DNA of 64,000 bases from Bacteroidetes bacterium HGW-Bacteroidetes-5 (GCA_002842515.1 PHDC01000001.1:1488001-1552000); one strand, 5' to 3'; shown: positions 43,857-55,040, counted from the first letter of the stretch. The notes: a model not told the origin generated them from the sequence alone. Made by a program: numbers and translations.

Positions 43857-44511
43857 CCCATCCATTAAGAGAGTTAGCAAGATAGAATATCCACATTAGA
43901 ATCATAAGCGCCGCGTGCGACTCTCCATTTGACAGAGCTATAATCCACATCGTTACACTAATGAGGTTTACAATAACCCAAAGTACCCACTGCTCCATAA
44001 ACCTCCTTACCATTAAAAACATAGCAATAATTGAAAGCACTGTTGTTGCAGAGTCTTTTAGAGGTTGTGGGTCTTTAAAATAGTGAAGAGCAACTGCAAC
44101 CAAAACTGTAATCACAATACTAAAAAGTGCAAGAGATGCTCTCTCTTTAACTCTCAATCTTCTTGCAACGATGGTAACAGACTCCTCCTCTCTTCGGCGT
44201 CCTATCCAGCTATACCAACCAATAAACTGCATAGGAAAATAGTATAGTGCATTAAGGGCAGCATCTCCGTAAAGTCCTGCCTTAAATGAGATCCAGGCAT
44301 ATAGCGAAACATTGATTATCCCAAAGAGATAGTTGAAGATATTACCTCTGGCAACCAAAACCACACAAACGACTCCCGAAACAGCCGCCAAGGAGCCAAT
44401 AGCATCCAGCTCCTGCTCAAGAATTGCGTATAAGAAGTTTACAAATATTATTCCGCCAATAAGTAGCCAGTCAAAAGGCTTAAGTGTGTTTATATGTTTA
44501 AAGTTTAGCAT
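43804..44511 (-). CDS. pnuC: Nicotinamide riboside / NMN transporter PnuC
   Basis: A 235-residue membrane protein with about seven helices, importing nicotinamide riboside for NAD synthesis. The family segments YLFGIINVSLYAWISF, YYFPMQFIGWYSW and the end MWIFYLANSLNGWVTW are present. No nadR kinase is adjacent. No riboswitch is seen upstream, where the large envelope gene ends one base before it. Confidence 0.93.
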   Translation of the reverse strand: MLNFKHINTLKPFDWLLIGGIIFVNFLYAILEQELDAIGSLAAVSGVVCVVLVARGNIFNYLFGIINVSLYAWISFKAGLYGDAALNALYYFPMQFIGWYSWIGRRREEESVTIVARRLRVKERASLALFSIVITVLVAVALHYFKDPQPLKDSATTVLSIIAMFLMVRRFMEQWVLWVIVNLISVTMWIIALSNGESHAALMILMWIFYLANSLNGWVTWLKLSQNTQKENLQL

Positions 44512-44512
44512 T

Positions 44513-47404
44513 TTAAAGTGGTGTTTGAAATAAGAATTCCGTAAAATATTTTTTCTCTCCCGTAAACCCCACTCTCACTCCAGCCGTAAGCGGGTATGAA
44601 ATTCCAATAATGTTAAGGTCCAGTAAAAGATCGCTGCCGTAAGAGAAGAGATTCTCAACCTGATTGACTCCGCCATTGCGGAAAAAATTTACAAAAGGGA
44701 TCATCTGAACTCTCTTGATATAGAGAAGAGAGGAGAGAGAGATATCTCTCATCAGCAAAGGGAGTGCATATTCGATTTTTACAGAAGCAGCCCACCTGCT
44801 GAATCTCTGCTCGTAACCCTGTGGGAAGGAGATGGCATTTGTCATCAAATAGTTCTTCCCCTCAAAAAATTGTTTCTGGAATGCTCCGGCAATCTTAACT
44901 CCGTGGTTGGATAAAATTCCGGGCAGATATCCGTATATTGATGAGTAGATTAGGGATCCGTAGTTCTCCCCCGCAAAAGGGACAGCCGAATACTGAATAT
45001 TTGTACCGATTCCGAATCTGGGGAAGATATCCCTTACTGAGAGATTTAGGACTCTATAGAGAGATACTCCCACATTAATATACTGATAGTTTGATTGTCT
45101 GCCATTTAGATAGGAGAAAAATGAGTCGTTTGTATAACGCCATAATATTCGCGGTACTACACCAGAGCTCCATCCTCCACTACCATAGTGAAGCGGAAGA
45201 TAGACCATAAGTTGTGTGCTCAGGTATGGAGATCCCAATATCGTGTCTCTCTTTTGAAAGGGCTCGGCGCCTGTCGTTGTCACGAGTTTATTGACTTGTC
45301 TGTACCTATCGTTAAAATCGGCCTTAAAATCAATCACAGGATAGAGTCCCCTATATGTAAACTTCAGGTGGCCGGAGTGAAAACCATCTCTCCAGGAGTA
45401 TCCGGCCAAGGTGTTTGCAGTGCTAAGTGTGTTTTGTGAATATATTATGAACCCGGGGGAAACTAAATCATAAACACTCTCATAAGTGAGATTTTTAATG
45501 TTGTCCACATTGTAGTAAACCGGTGCCCAGGAGTGAATCCTGAAGAGATTTTTTACTTTACTGTAGGGCTTGGACTCAAACTCCTGGTTTCGGGGCACTC
45601 TTACGGTATCTGCTAGAAAGCCGGCTCCAAGAGTGAGATACTCTGCAATATCATCCTTCTTAGGCAGAGAGAAGTTAGAGCTTCTCCAAAGCATAGAGTC
45701 TTCGCTCGCAATAACTGCCTTATATCCTCCGTAACCAAAGTCCGAATAGTAAAAATTGGGTGAATCTCTCTCCAATGATAGTGAAGCCACGCCAAATCTA
45801 GAGTTTGTAAGCTGCCTAAGATCTTTAAGTTCGGGATTATAGGTATAGACATTATTATTGCCGTTCAGGTCCGATACAAACCATAGAACATCTCCCTTTA
45901 CCCTGAGGCTGCTTAAATATTTGGGCTGCTCCTCAATCTCCCTATCCCACAAATCCAGCTGCTTATTATAAGAGAATAAGCCCATTCCCTTTTCGGTTAT
46001 AACTGTTGCATAGACTCTGCCATTAATCTGTACCACCTCTTTGAACTGACCCCTCTCTGGCGCATTCAACTGACCTATTTCGCTAAAATTATTACCATCC
46101 AAAAGCAGGATAGCAGACGAACCCTCAACAGGATAGGATACGACCATAACTGTGTCGCCACCCTGTGAGAAGTGCAGATTATAAACACTCTTACCCTTTG
46201 TCTCTCTGGTGGTGATCCCCGATTTAATATCATAGGAGTAGATATCTGAGTAGCTCTCCAACTCCCATCTGCCAGATTGAACAAACTCTGTCCAATAGAG
46301 CCTCTCTTTGTAAATAATCAAAGGGGAACTTACTCTTCCCACAAATCGCAAGAAGCTCTCCTGCCCTCCTTGCGCAATCGCAACCAAACTTTTAATCTTT
46401 TTAAGTCCGGATTTAATTGCAATCACTGTGTCTCCCGAATATTTGAGTGGATAGAGGTATGAGGTGTAAACCCTATTTGAATCGTTAATAATTTTGTAAG
46501 GAGTAAAGGGCATCCTAGCAGAGTCCTCTCTTCTCCACCTCTCTGTCATCACCCTCTTTAGTTCGCGGAAGTTCTCTTTTTTGGTTAGTGAGGTTGTTTT
46601 TTTATAGGCTTTATCGTCGGCAGTGATATCATAAAATCTTGAGATAAGATAGTCGGTAGCCTCGCCCATATAGTTGTAATTTGAGGAGTTGAACCGGACA
46701 AAAGAGCAAAACATATATCCAAAGCTATATACATCAGGAACATAGTTCTTATAAGAGCCCATTGTCCATTTGTCCCAATTTCTGTAATCGCCCTCCAGAA
46801 ATGCGGCTCTGTAATAGATCAGGTGGTCCGGATCCCTACCTCTTCCCGCAGAGGTGAGCTCTGTCTCTGTAACAACAGCATCTCCCTCCAGCTTCCATCT
46901 GCTCATTAACACCCCCACCCCCAGAGCAGTTGCCTGCTCGCCCAGCAACCAGCTCAAAGGTTTAAATATCCCCTTTTCGAACTTTGAAACGTGACCTGTA
47001 TGCCTCATTTCGTGAATAACAAGATGTTTCTCCCAGTTGTGAGAGTAGTCGTTATTTGCGGGTGGACGGGTTATAAGCTCCATCCTCTTTGGTGCCACCC
47101 CAACCATTCCGTTACTTGCAGAGCTAAACGGGTGAAGCACCACATCCATCTTTTTGGGATTAGTATTAAGCGATGCCAAAACCGGCTCCCTTAACCTCTC
47201 CAGCAGATAGACATAGCGTTTTGCAAGGGAGTCAATCTGCTCCGGATATATAACTTTGAAGTTCTCTGTCTCAATTGACCTCCATTTCGCCCTAGATGGG
47301 TCTGTACCCAGACTATAGAATTGGGCAAAGGTATTTTTTGTTACGAAAATGTTAATTAGAAGCAAAAGTAAAAAAAGTTTATGCTCTACTCTGTTAGTGC
47401 TCAT
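44513..47404 (-). CDS. Envelope protein with gluzincin metalloprotease, beta-propeller and beta-barrel-like parts
   Basis: A 963-residue exported protein (signal peptide ends near NTFAQF, about 28). Residues about 40-290 resemble a peptidase_MA-like metalloprotease: HEMRH (H131, E132, H135) with a likely third ligand E173 in WKLEGDAV. A middle region (about 310-620) has TolB/WD-like strand repeats, and the C-terminal 300 residues read as an outer-membrane beta-barrel, ending in aromatic FLFQTPL. That architecture would place a protease at the outer membrane. I do not recognise a named protein. It lies upstream of pnuC, one base apart. Confidence 0.7.
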   Translation of the reverse strand: MSTNRVEHKLFLLLLLINIFVTKNTFAQFYSLGTDPSRAKWRSIETENFKVIYPEQIDSLAKRYVYLLERLREPVLASLNTNPKKMDVVLHPFSSASNGMVGVAPKRMELITRPPANNDYSHNWEKHLVIHEMRHTGHVSKFEKGIFKPLSWLLGEQATALGVGVLMSRWKLEGDAVVTETELTSAGRGRDPDHLIYYRAAFLEGDYRNWDKWTMGSYKNYVPDVYSFGYMFCSFVRFNSSNYNYMGEATDYLISRFYDITADDKAYKKTTSLTKKENFRELKRVMTERWRREDSARMPFTPYKIINDSNRVYTSYLYPLKYSGDTVIAIKSGLKKIKSLVAIAQGGQESFLRFVGRVSSPLIIYKERLYWTEFVQSGRWELESYSDIYSYDIKSGITTRETKGKSVYNLHFSQGGDTVMVVSYPVEGSSAILLLDGNNFSEIGQLNAPERGQFKEVVQINGRVYATVITEKGMGLFSYNKQLDLWDREIEEQPKYLSSLRVKGDVLWFVSDLNGNNNVYTYNPELKDLRQLTNSRFGVASLSLERDSPNFYYSDFGYGGYKAVIASEDSMLWRSSNFSLPKKDDIAEYLTLGAGFLADTVRVPRNQEFESKPYSKVKNLFRIHSWAPVYYNVDNIKNLTYESVYDLVSPGFIIYSQNTLSTANTLAGYSWRDGFHSGHLKFTYRGLYPVIDFKADFNDRYRQVNKLVTTTGAEPFQKRDTILGSPYLSTQLMVYLPLHYGSGGWSSGVVPRILWRYTNDSFFSYLNGRQSNYQYINVGVSLYRVLNLSVRDIFPRFGIGTNIQYSAVPFAGENYGSLIYSSIYGYLPGILSNHGVKIAGAFQKQFFEGKNYLMTNAISFPQGYEQRFSRWAASVKIEYALPLLMRDISLSSLLYIKRVQMIPFVNFFRNGGVNQVENLFSYGSDLLLDLNIIGISYPLTAGVRVGFTGEKKYFTEFLFQTPL

Positions 47405-47493
47405 TATTAACGTAAATGGTTGTTGTTTTTGAATATAAAAGAACGAAGGTAATAAAAAGCTGATAATTTTTTTAACAGCTTAATTATATGGTC

Positions 47494-47501
47494 TATATTT
47501 G
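47494..47501 (+). promoter_or_regulatory. Na/Pi symporter gene promoter, -7 box
   Basis: TATATTTG, full match, 23 bases before the ATG at 47525. Its last base is the G of an in-frame GTG at 47501, which therefore cannot be the start codon. Confidence 0.5.
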
Positions 47502-47524
47502 TGTCTTATTATAAGGAAGAAAAA

Positions 47525-49210
47525 ATGAGTATACTCTTTCAGATTTTACAAGTTCTGGGATCGCTTGGTCTTTTTCTATACGGAATGACTCTATTGAGCG
47601 AGTCTCTGCAAAAAGTCGCAGGAGATAAAATGCGCAGCATTCTGGCAGCTATGACCTCAAACTCCTTTAAAAGAGTTCTAACCGGTCTCTTTATTACTGC
47701 AATAATTCAGTCGTCAAGCGCAACTACCGTAATGGTTGTAAGCTTTGTCAATGCAGGCCTGCTCTCTCTGACTCAATCCATAGGGGTTATAATGGGGGCA
47801 AATATCGGCACAACTGTAACAGCGTGGATTATCTCATTGCTTGGATTTAAGGCAGATATCTCCGTCCTATCTATCCCTCTGATTGGTGTTGGTTTTGCCT
47901 TTATGATGTCAAAATCTAAAAAGAGAAAATCTATCGGAGAGTTAATAATTGGATTTGCACTCCTTTTCCTGGGGCTTAGTTTCTTAAAAAACTCCGTTCC
48001 GGACCTTAAATCAACACCGGAAGTTCTGGAGTTTATAAAAGAGTGGACAAGTTTCGGATTCTTCTCAGTCCTTATATTTGTTGCGTTTGGAACATTGCTC
48101 ACAATTGTGCTGCAATCTTCAAGTGCGACAATGGCACTAACCCTTGTAATGTCCAGCTATGGGTGGATTCCGTTTGAGATGGCAGCGGCAATGGTTCTAG
48201 GAGAGAACATAGGTACAACAATTACCGCAAACATCGCTGCGGCTGTTGCCAATGTCTCCTCACGAAGGGCGGCGTTGGCACACACAGTTTTCAACTTATT
48301 CGGGGTAACCTGGGTGCTTATTCTATTTAATCCTATTCTGCGCCTGGTATCATATATAACGATAAGTGTCGGTGGCGGGGATCCATTCCTGTCGAGCGAC
48401 TCTACCCTTTACGGAGTCTCCTTCCTGCACACTCTCTTTAACCTTACAAATACTCTGTTGCTGGTTTGGTTTACTCCTCAGATTGTTAAGCTCGTAAGCT
48501 ATGTTATAAAGGCTCCGAAAGTTGAGGAGGTTTTCCGTCTTCAATTTATACAGGGGGGGTTGCTTAGCACGGCAGAGTTGTCCTTAACACAGGCTAAACA
48601 CGAGATTGTTAACTTTGCCCACCTGGGTCAACGGCAATTCGAATATGTCAGAAGTGCAATTAAAGATTGCGATAAAGATAGCTTTGACGGCATCTTTTCA
48701 AAACTTGAACACTACGAGCAAATCACAGACAGAGTAGAGCTGGAAATTGCCAACTATCTCAACAATATCTCCGAAGGAGAGATAAGCGAAGAGAGCGGAA
48801 GACGACTTCAGGCTATGTATACAATAATAAGTGAGATTGAGAGTATCGGTGACTCCGGGTATAACATCGCCAGAATATTACAGAGGAAAAAAGTTTACAA
48901 CAGTAAATTTGACCCGGATATGGTTAAAAAGCTTGAACATATGCTGGATCTGCTGGACAATGCATTTAAGCAGATGATTTTCAACCTCGAATTAGGATAT
49001 AAAAACTTATCCAACATCTCCGGTGCAGAGGATGCCGAAAACTCAATTAATGAGTATAGAAATCACCTTAAAGAGGAGCATCTTCTCAACCTGGAGAACA
49101 ATGTATATAACTATCAAACAGGGGTCTTCTATATGGATGTTATTGCAGAGTGCGAAAAGGTTGGTGACTATATAATCAATGTATCTGAGGCAATAATTGA
49201 GGTTCAGTAA
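47525..49210 (+). CDS. Na/Pi cotransporter family protein with PhoU-like domain
   Basis: A 561-residue protein. The first 330 residues hold two repeated NptA/SLC34-type transport units with the QSSSATTVMV and QSSSATMAL motifs and many helices. The remainder (about 340-561) is helical and PhoU-like. It likely imports phosphate with sodium or, in some members, regulates phosphate signalling. Start chosen at the ATG at 47525 because the upstream GTG lies in the promoter. The next gene begins 11 bases later. Confidence 0.92.
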   Translation: MSILFQILQVLGSLGLFLYGMTLLSESLQKVAGDKMRSILAAMTSNSFKRVLTGLFITAIIQSSSATTVMVVSFVNAGLLSLTQSIGVIMGANIGTTVTAWIISLLGFKADISVLSIPLIGVGFAFMMSKSKKRKSIGELIIGFALLFLGLSFLKNSVPDLKSTPEVLEFIKEWTSFGFFSVLIFVAFGTLLTIVLQSSSATMALTLVMSSYGWIPFEMAAAMVLGENIGTTITANIAAAVANVSSRRAALAHTVFNLFGVTWVLILFNPILRLVSYITISVGGGDPFLSSDSTLYGVSFLHTLFNLTNTLLLVWFTPQIVKLVSYVIKAPKVEEVFRLQFIQGGLLSTAELSLTQAKHEIVNFAHLGQRQFEYVRSAIKDCDKDSFDGIFSKLEHYEQITDRVELEIANYLNNISEGEISEESGRRLQAMYTIISEIESIGDSGYNIARILQRKKVYNSKFDPDMVKKLEHMLDLLDNAFKQMIFNLELGYKNLSNISGAEDAENSINEYRNHLKEEHLLNLENNVYNYQTGVFYMDVIAECEKVGDYIINVSEAIIEVQ

Positions 49211-49221
49211 TAATACTCATT

Positions 49222-50082
49222 ATGAAGCGTACGGCAATATTTTTACTGCTTTTTTGTACAAACCTCTCTTTTGCACAAAATGATTCAATTACTATTGTAA
49301 CCACTCAGTGGGTGAGCAGTGTCGTTGCCCCGGGAGTAACTCATAAGCAGTATCATTTTAAAGAGAACTCTCTCTTTGGCTCCTCTCAGTTTATAAATCT
49401 ACTGGAGATAGAGGCCGGCTCTTCCAGGGAGATAGAGATCCTGCCCAGCCCGGTTCTGATTGAGACAAGCAAGCTTGCCTGCGAGAGTGGTGCTGTTGCT
49501 GCAATAAACGGCTCTTTTTTTAAATTCAACTACGAGCATAATACTGTAGACTACAACTCTGTTGACTATATCAGAAAAGATGGTGCAGTTTTAGCCCCAA
49601 ATACCTATACATCGGGCAGCAGGGCTATGCACCAGAGAGGCGCCCTTGCAATTCACAACAGAGTGCTTTATATCCTTAAAGCAGATGAGCTCAAAAACTG
49701 GGAAAACTACATTCTGGCAGATGAGATAATCACATCTGGCCCTCTGCTGAGGGTGGCAGGTTTGGACGAAAAGCTTGATAACTCCTCATTCTACACAACC
49801 AGACACCCAAGAACAGTTGTTGCAAAAAGAGATAATGGGAATATAATTCTCTTTACCGTTGACGGACGGGCAAAAGAGTCTGCAGGAATGTCACTGGAAG
49901 AGCTCCAGAAAACTCTGCGCTGGCTTGGAGCAAAGGATATAATCAACCTGGACGGGGGTGGGTCAACAACTATGTTTATCCGTGGTGCCGCAGGTAATGG
50001 TGTCGTTAATCACCCTACCGATAACAGACTTTTCGACAATAACGGAGAGAGAAGAGTTGCAAACATAATTTTAGTGAAGTAA
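49222..50082 (+). CDS. Phosphodiester glycosidase family protein (NAGPA domain), secreted
   Basis: A 286-residue exported protein with a signal peptide (LLLFCTNLSFAQ) and the NAGPA/DUF2233 domain: GAVAAINGSFFKF near residue 90, HPRTVVAKRDNG near 194 and the C-terminal DIINLDGGGSTTMFI. Related enzymes cleave sugar-phosphodiester bonds, such as those in teichoic acids or modified glycans. Substrate unknown. It may be co-transcribed with the phosphate transporter, suggesting phosphate release from glycans. Confidence 0.88.
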   Translation: MKRTAIFLLLFCTNLSFAQNDSITIVTTQWVSSVVAPGVTHKQYHFKENSLFGSSQFINLLEIEAGSSREIEILPSPVLIETSKLACESGAVAAINGSFFKFNYEHNTVDYNSVDYIRKDGAVLAPNTYTSGSRAMHQRGALAIHNRVLYILKADELKNWENYILADEIITSGPLLRVAGLDEKLDNSSFYTTRHPRTVVAKRDNGNIILFTVDGRAKESAGMSLEELQKTLRWLGAKDIINLDGGGSTTMFIRGAAGNGVVNHPTDNRLFDNNGERRVANIILVK

Positions 50083-50128
50083 CTTTAACGGAAATCCCGT
50101 CTCCTTAAATTAAAAATCTGCATCCACA

Positions 50129-51151
50129 ATGGCCAGAAAGGCTCTTTTTCTCTACACTCACCTCTCAACTTTTGTCCGGGGAGATCTTGCAATCCTCTCT
50201 GGCAGCTTTGATGTAAAAGAGTATCAAGTTGTAAATACACCAAAAAGAGTACTCCCCTGGTCGCTTCTTAAGTTGGCTCTCTTTCTGATTATAAATATCC
50301 GCAAGTTTGAATTTGTATATATCTGGTTTGCAGATTACCATTCGTTTCTTCCTCTCCTATTTAGCCGTATTGCAGGAAAACGCTCATATCTGGTAATAGG
50401 CGGGTACGATATCTGCCGCGAGAGACGATATAAATATGGCAGTTTTTCCAACCCTTTGAGATCTATTGCCGCAATCTCCTCAATAAAGATGGCAACGACT
50501 AATCTGTGCGTTTCAAATAGCGTACAAAGGGTTATTAGGGCAATAGCACCCTCTTCGCGATCTTGCGTAGTATATAATGGCGTAAATACAGATCTCCTCT
50601 CTTATCCCGAATCCTCCGCACAAGATAGCTCTTTAGGGGGAATCTCATCCTCAGAGATACTCTGCGTTGCTCTGGTCTCAACTGTTCAGAGTTTCTATAT
50701 AAAGGGGATTGATCGATTTAATTCGGTCGCAGAGAGTATACCGGATAATAATTTTGTTTTGGTAGGGTGCAACCCGGATGTTTTTATGTTAGCAGGAGTA
50801 ACTCCTGCTAAAAATCTAAAAATCTTACCAAGGTTAAATCACTCCAATCTTAAAGATTTCTATATAAATTCCAAGGTATACTGCCAACTCTCCAGAAGAG
50901 AGAGCTTCTCTCTATCTCTCGCAGAGGCAATGAGTTACAACTGTATCCCCGTTATAACAAAAACAGGAGGTATGCCCGAAGTTATCGGAGAGTTGGGCTT
51001 TATGGCAGATGGTGACAACATCTCTCAGATAGTAAGCCAGATTAAAGCGGCACTTAACACGCACAGAAGTGATGTTTTAAGGAAGAGAGTTATAGATAAC
51101 TTCTCTCTCAAAAGGCGAGAGGAGAGTCTCCTTAAAATCATTAACTGGTAA
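50129..51151 (+). CDS. Glycosyltransferase, GT4-like
   Basis: A 340-residue cytoplasmic GT-B fold transferase. An N-terminal acceptor half leads to a C-terminal donor half with VSTVQSFYIKGIDRF, the SRRESFSLSLAEAMSY motif (the usual E-x7-E region of GT4) and PVITKTGGMPEVIG. No polysaccharide cluster surrounds it. It is followed by a terminator hairpin. Confidence 0.85.
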   Translation: MARKALFLYTHLSTFVRGDLAILSGSFDVKEYQVVNTPKRVLPWSLLKLALFLIINIRKFEFVYIWFADYHSFLPLLFSRIAGKRSYLVIGGYDICRERRYKYGSFSNPLRSIAAISSIKMATTNLCVSNSVQRVIRAIAPSSRSCVVYNGVNTDLLSYPESSAQDSSLGGISSSEILCVALVSTVQSFYIKGIDRFNSVAESIPDNNFVLVGCNPDVFMLAGVTPAKNLKILPRLNHSNLKDFYINSKVYCQLSRRESFSLSLAEAMSYNCIPVITKTGGMPEVIGELGFMADGDNISQIVSQIKAALNTHRSDVLRKRVIDNFSLKRREESLLKIINW

Positions 51152-51156
51152 AAGCA

Positions 51157-51191
51157 AAAAGAGGCTAACTGATAAACAGAGAGCCTCTTTT
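51157..51191. terminator. Bidirectional terminator between glycosyltransferase and tRNA-Gln
   Basis: AAAAGAGGCT (51157-51166) and AGCCTCTTTT (51182-51191) form a 10-base-pair stem with a 15-base loop. A-runs and T-runs at both ends let it stop transcription on either strand: the plus-strand glycosyltransferase gene and the minus-strand tRNA. Confidence 0.75.
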
Positions 51192-51194
51192 ATG

Positions 51195-51265
51195 TTGACC
51201 TACCAGGATTCGAACCTAGACTGACTGAACCAAAATCAGTAGTGCTACCATTACACCATAGGTCA
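51195..51265 (-). tRNA. tRNA-Gln (anticodon TTG)
   Basis: The minus strand folds into a full cloverleaf: acceptor TGACCTA/TAGGTCA, D arm GTGT-GCAC with AATGGTA loop, anticodon stem ACTGA/TCAGT with loop TTTTGGT giving anticodon TTG, and T arm CTAGG-TTCGAAT-CCTGG. CCA is not encoded. It has its own promoter 20-50 bases upstream. Confidence 0.95.
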
Positions 51266-51285
51266 GTGTCCCCATTTTGGGACTG

Positions 51286-51316
51286 CAAATATATCTCTTT
51301 TTTTATTTCTTCCAAA
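51286..51316 (-). promoter_or_regulatory. tRNA-Gln promoter
   Basis: On the minus strand, TTTG (51316-51313), 19 bases, TATATTTG (51293-51286): a complete TTTG-N19-TAnnTTTG match about 20 bases before the tRNA 5' end. The short 5' leader includes a GTCCC/GGGAC hairpin. Confidence 0.75.
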
Positions 51317-51321
51317 AATAA

Positions 51322-51792
51322 TTATAAAAACTTGTATTGCAGGATTCTCTCACCCACATAGTAAAATAGTGATATCCAGAGCGCAAATCTGATTGACCTC
51401 CCTATGAGCATAAATATAGCGCTCTTAATTACATCTATTCTATAGAATCCCAGGCCGATTGCCAAAAGATCTCCGATGAGAGGCAACCAGGTAAAAAACG
51501 CAATCACACTTCCATATTTCTCAATTCGGGCCTTTTGTTTGACAAGTTTCTCCTCTTTAACTCCGAACCACCTCTCAATAATATCCCATCTGCCCAGGTG
51601 CCCCACATAGTAGGAGGTGAGCCCGCCAATCCAGTTACCGAGAGTAGCTGCAAAAAAAGCGTGAAGAGGGTTTACCCCGGCAATAAGTACCCCTGTTAAG
51701 AGCACCTCGGAGCTAAATGGTATTACAGTAGCGGCAAAAAATGCCCCAAAAAAGAGTCCTAAAACACCGTAATCCTGTAATAACTCAAGCAT
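51322..51792 (-). CDS. YqaA/DedA-like (SNARE-associated) membrane protein
   Basis: A 156-residue protein with about four hydrophobic segments and the DedA-type features FSSEVLLTGVLIAG, GNWIGGLTSYYVG and the reentrant-helix segment FTWLPLIGDLLAIGLGFYRI. It belongs to the short YqaA branch. DedA-family proteins move lipid carriers across membranes; the short branch is little studied. It follows tadA by 10 bases. Confidence 0.85.
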   Translation of the reverse strand: MLELLQDYGVLGLFFGAFFAATVIPFSSEVLLTGVLIAGVNPLHAFFAATLGNWIGGLTSYYVGHLGRWDIIERWFGVKEEKLVKQKARIEKYGSVIAFFTWLPLIGDLLAIGLGFYRIDVIKSAIFMLIGRSIRFALWISLFYYVGERILQYKFL

Positions 51793-51802
51793 ATCTAATT
51801 AA

Positions 51803-52282
51803 TTAGCCTCTCCTGTTTTTAAAAAATTCTTTTACAATTGTTGAGCACTCCCCCTCCATAACTCCTGAGATAACCTCAGTTTTCGGGTGCAGAAGAGTTG
51901 GAGAGAAGAGAGAGAATCCGCGTTTTGGATCCGATGCCCCATATACCAAAACTTTTATTTGTGCCCAATTAAGGGCAGCGGCACACATAGGGCAGGGCTC
52001 AAGGGTGACATAGATAGATGAGCTCTCCAGATATTTTCCTCCAAAGTTATTTGTAGCCATTGTGATAGCCTGCATCTCTGCGTGCGCGGTGGGGTCGTTT
52101 AGAGTTTCAGTAAGGTTATGTGAGCGTGCAATGATCTTACCGTTACACACAATTACAGCCCCAACAGGAACCTCATCCCTATCGAGCGCTTTGTTGGCCT
52201 CTTTTAGAGCCTCACGCATAAATTTCTTGTGCTCCTCAATCTGATTTATACTCTCCTGCCGGCTTCTACTCTCCATCTGCAT
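51803..52282 (-). CDS. tadA: tRNA-specific adenosine deaminase TadA
   Basis: A 159-residue zinc deaminase converting A34 to inosine in tRNA-Arg. Zinc and proton-transfer motifs are HAEMQ near residue 87 and PCPMCAAAL near 117. Start could be either of two ATG codons at 52282 or 52276. A -7 box lies 15-22 bases upstream. Confidence 0.93.
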   Translation of the reverse strand: MQMESRSRQESINQIEEHKKFMREALKEANKALDRDEVPVGAVIVCNGKIIARSHNLTETLNDPTAHAEMQAITMATNNFGGKYLESSSIYVTLEPCPMCAAALNWAQIKVLVYGASDPKRGFSLFSPTLLHPKTEVISGVMEGECSTIVKEFFKNRRG

Positions 52283-52296
52283 ATATATTTTCTTTG

Positions 52297-52304
52297 CAAA
52301 TATA
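52297..52304 (-). promoter_or_regulatory. tadA promoter, -7 box
   Basis: TATATTTG on the minus strand, full match, 15 bases before the first tadA ATG; -33 not evident. Confidence 0.45.
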
Positions 52305-52346
52305 GCTAATTAAGCGAATGTGAAATCTAATCAAAATTCAGGACAT

Positions 52347-52378
52347 TTTGTCAGTATATCTGATTGGCACCTATTTTG
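52347..52378 (+). promoter_or_regulatory. Possible groES promoter
   Basis: TTTG (52347-52350), 21 bases, then TATTTTG (52372-52378), one base short of the -7 consensus. About 70 bases of leader follow before groES. I found no CIRCE inverted repeat in the 167 bases upstream, so control by HrcA is not supported here. Confidence 0.35.
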
Positions 52379-52449
52379 TGTGATGAGCAGTAGAATTGAT
52401 AATATCAAAATCAAATAATCTTTAATATAATATTTAAAACTTTTAAATT

Positions 52450-52722
52450 ATGAACATCAAACCATTAGCAGACAGAGTTTTAGTTGAGCCTAAAGAGGCC
52501 GAAACAAAAACCGCAAGTGGATTGTACATCCCCGATACAGCTAAAGAGAAACCACAAGAGGGGAGAGTTGTTGCTGCAGGTAACGGCAAAAAAGATGAAC
52601 CGATGGAGTTAAAAGTCGGTGATATAGTTCTTTACGGAAAATATTCCGGTACTGAAATTAATGTGGAGGGAAAGGAGTATCTGATGATGCGTCAATCCGA
52701 TGTGCTTGCCGTTATTGGATAG
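52450..52722 (+). CDS. groES: Co-chaperonin GroES
   Basis: A 90-residue GroES: N-terminal [12 protein letters not shown], the mobile loop around [14 protein letters not shown] and [14 protein letters not shown]. It caps GroEL for protein folding. groEL follows after 61 bases, in the usual order. Confidence 0.97.
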   Translation: MNIKPLADRVLVEPKEAETKTASGLYIPDTAKEKPQEGRVVAAGNGKKDEPMELKVGDIVLYGKYSGTEINVEGKEYLMMRQSDVLAVIG

Positions 52723-52762
52723 ATATCAAGCATTAGTTTCACTGTATATTAAACTAGAATAA

Positions 52763-54421
<1,659 letters not shown>

Positions 54422-54457
54422 TCTTTCAAGAATTCCCTTCCCGTAATCACTATTATT

Positions 54458-54491
54458 AAAAAAAGGATGGCCAAAAGGTCATCCTTTTTTT
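54458..54491 (+). terminator. groES-groEL terminator
   Basis: Left arm AAAAAAAGGATGGCC and right arm GGTCATCCTTTTTTT pair over 15 positions with one G-T wobble and an AAAA loop. It lies 37 bases after the groEL stop. Confidence 0.88.
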
Positions 54492-54551
54492 ACGAGACAA
54501 CCTTTTTCGGAACAATTTTCCCGGATAGTTGTTTATAAAATAAAAAAGAAT

Positions 54552-55001
54552 ATGTTAAAAATTGGAGATAAAGCACCTCAGTTTTCCGGAGTAGACTCTG
54601 AAGGTAAAATTTTAAAATTAAGTGATTTCCGTGGTTCAAAATTAGTTTTGTACTTCTATCCGAAGGACAACACTCCGGGATGTACCGCGCAAGCTTGCGA
54701 CCTGAGAGATAACTATGAGAGACTACTCTCTCTGGGATACAAGGTTGTAGGTGTCAGTAAGGACAATATGAAGTCTCACAAAGGTTTTATCGAAAAATTC
54801 AATCTCCCGTTCCCGCTTATTTCGGATGAGGAGGCTATTATCCTAAAGGCCTATGAGGCTTGGGGCAGAAAAAAATTTATGGGAAAAGAGTATGATGGGA
54901 TTATCCGAAAAACTTTTGTAATCGACGAAACAGGAGTAATCTCAGATATTATTGAAAAAGTGGAGACAAAAGCCCACTCCAAGCAATTAATAGGGAAATA
55001 G
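54552..55001 (+). CDS. bcp: Thioredoxin-dependent thiol peroxidase (BCP/PrxQ)
   Basis: A 149-residue peroxiredoxin that reduces peroxides. The peroxidatic C44 and resolving C49 are in TPGCTAQAC, the CX4C spacing of the BCP subgroup; FYPKDNTPG is conserved. It stands alone after the groEL terminator and is convergent with the PPTase gene. Confidence 0.95.
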   Translation: MLKIGDKAPQFSGVDSEGKILKLSDFRGSKLVLYFYPKDNTPGCTAQACDLRDNYERLLSLGYKVVGVSKDNMKSHKGFIEKFNLPFPLISDEEAIILKAYEAWGRKKFMGKEYDGIIRKTFVIDETGVISDIIEKVETKAHSKQLIGK

Positions 55002-55040
55002 TATCAGATTATGTAATAATCTGCCTAACCTGCCGGGTAC

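Noticed and set aside
52283..52449. CIRCE operator before groES
   Set aside because: No TTAGCACTC...GAGTGCTAA-type repeat is visible on either strand in this interval.
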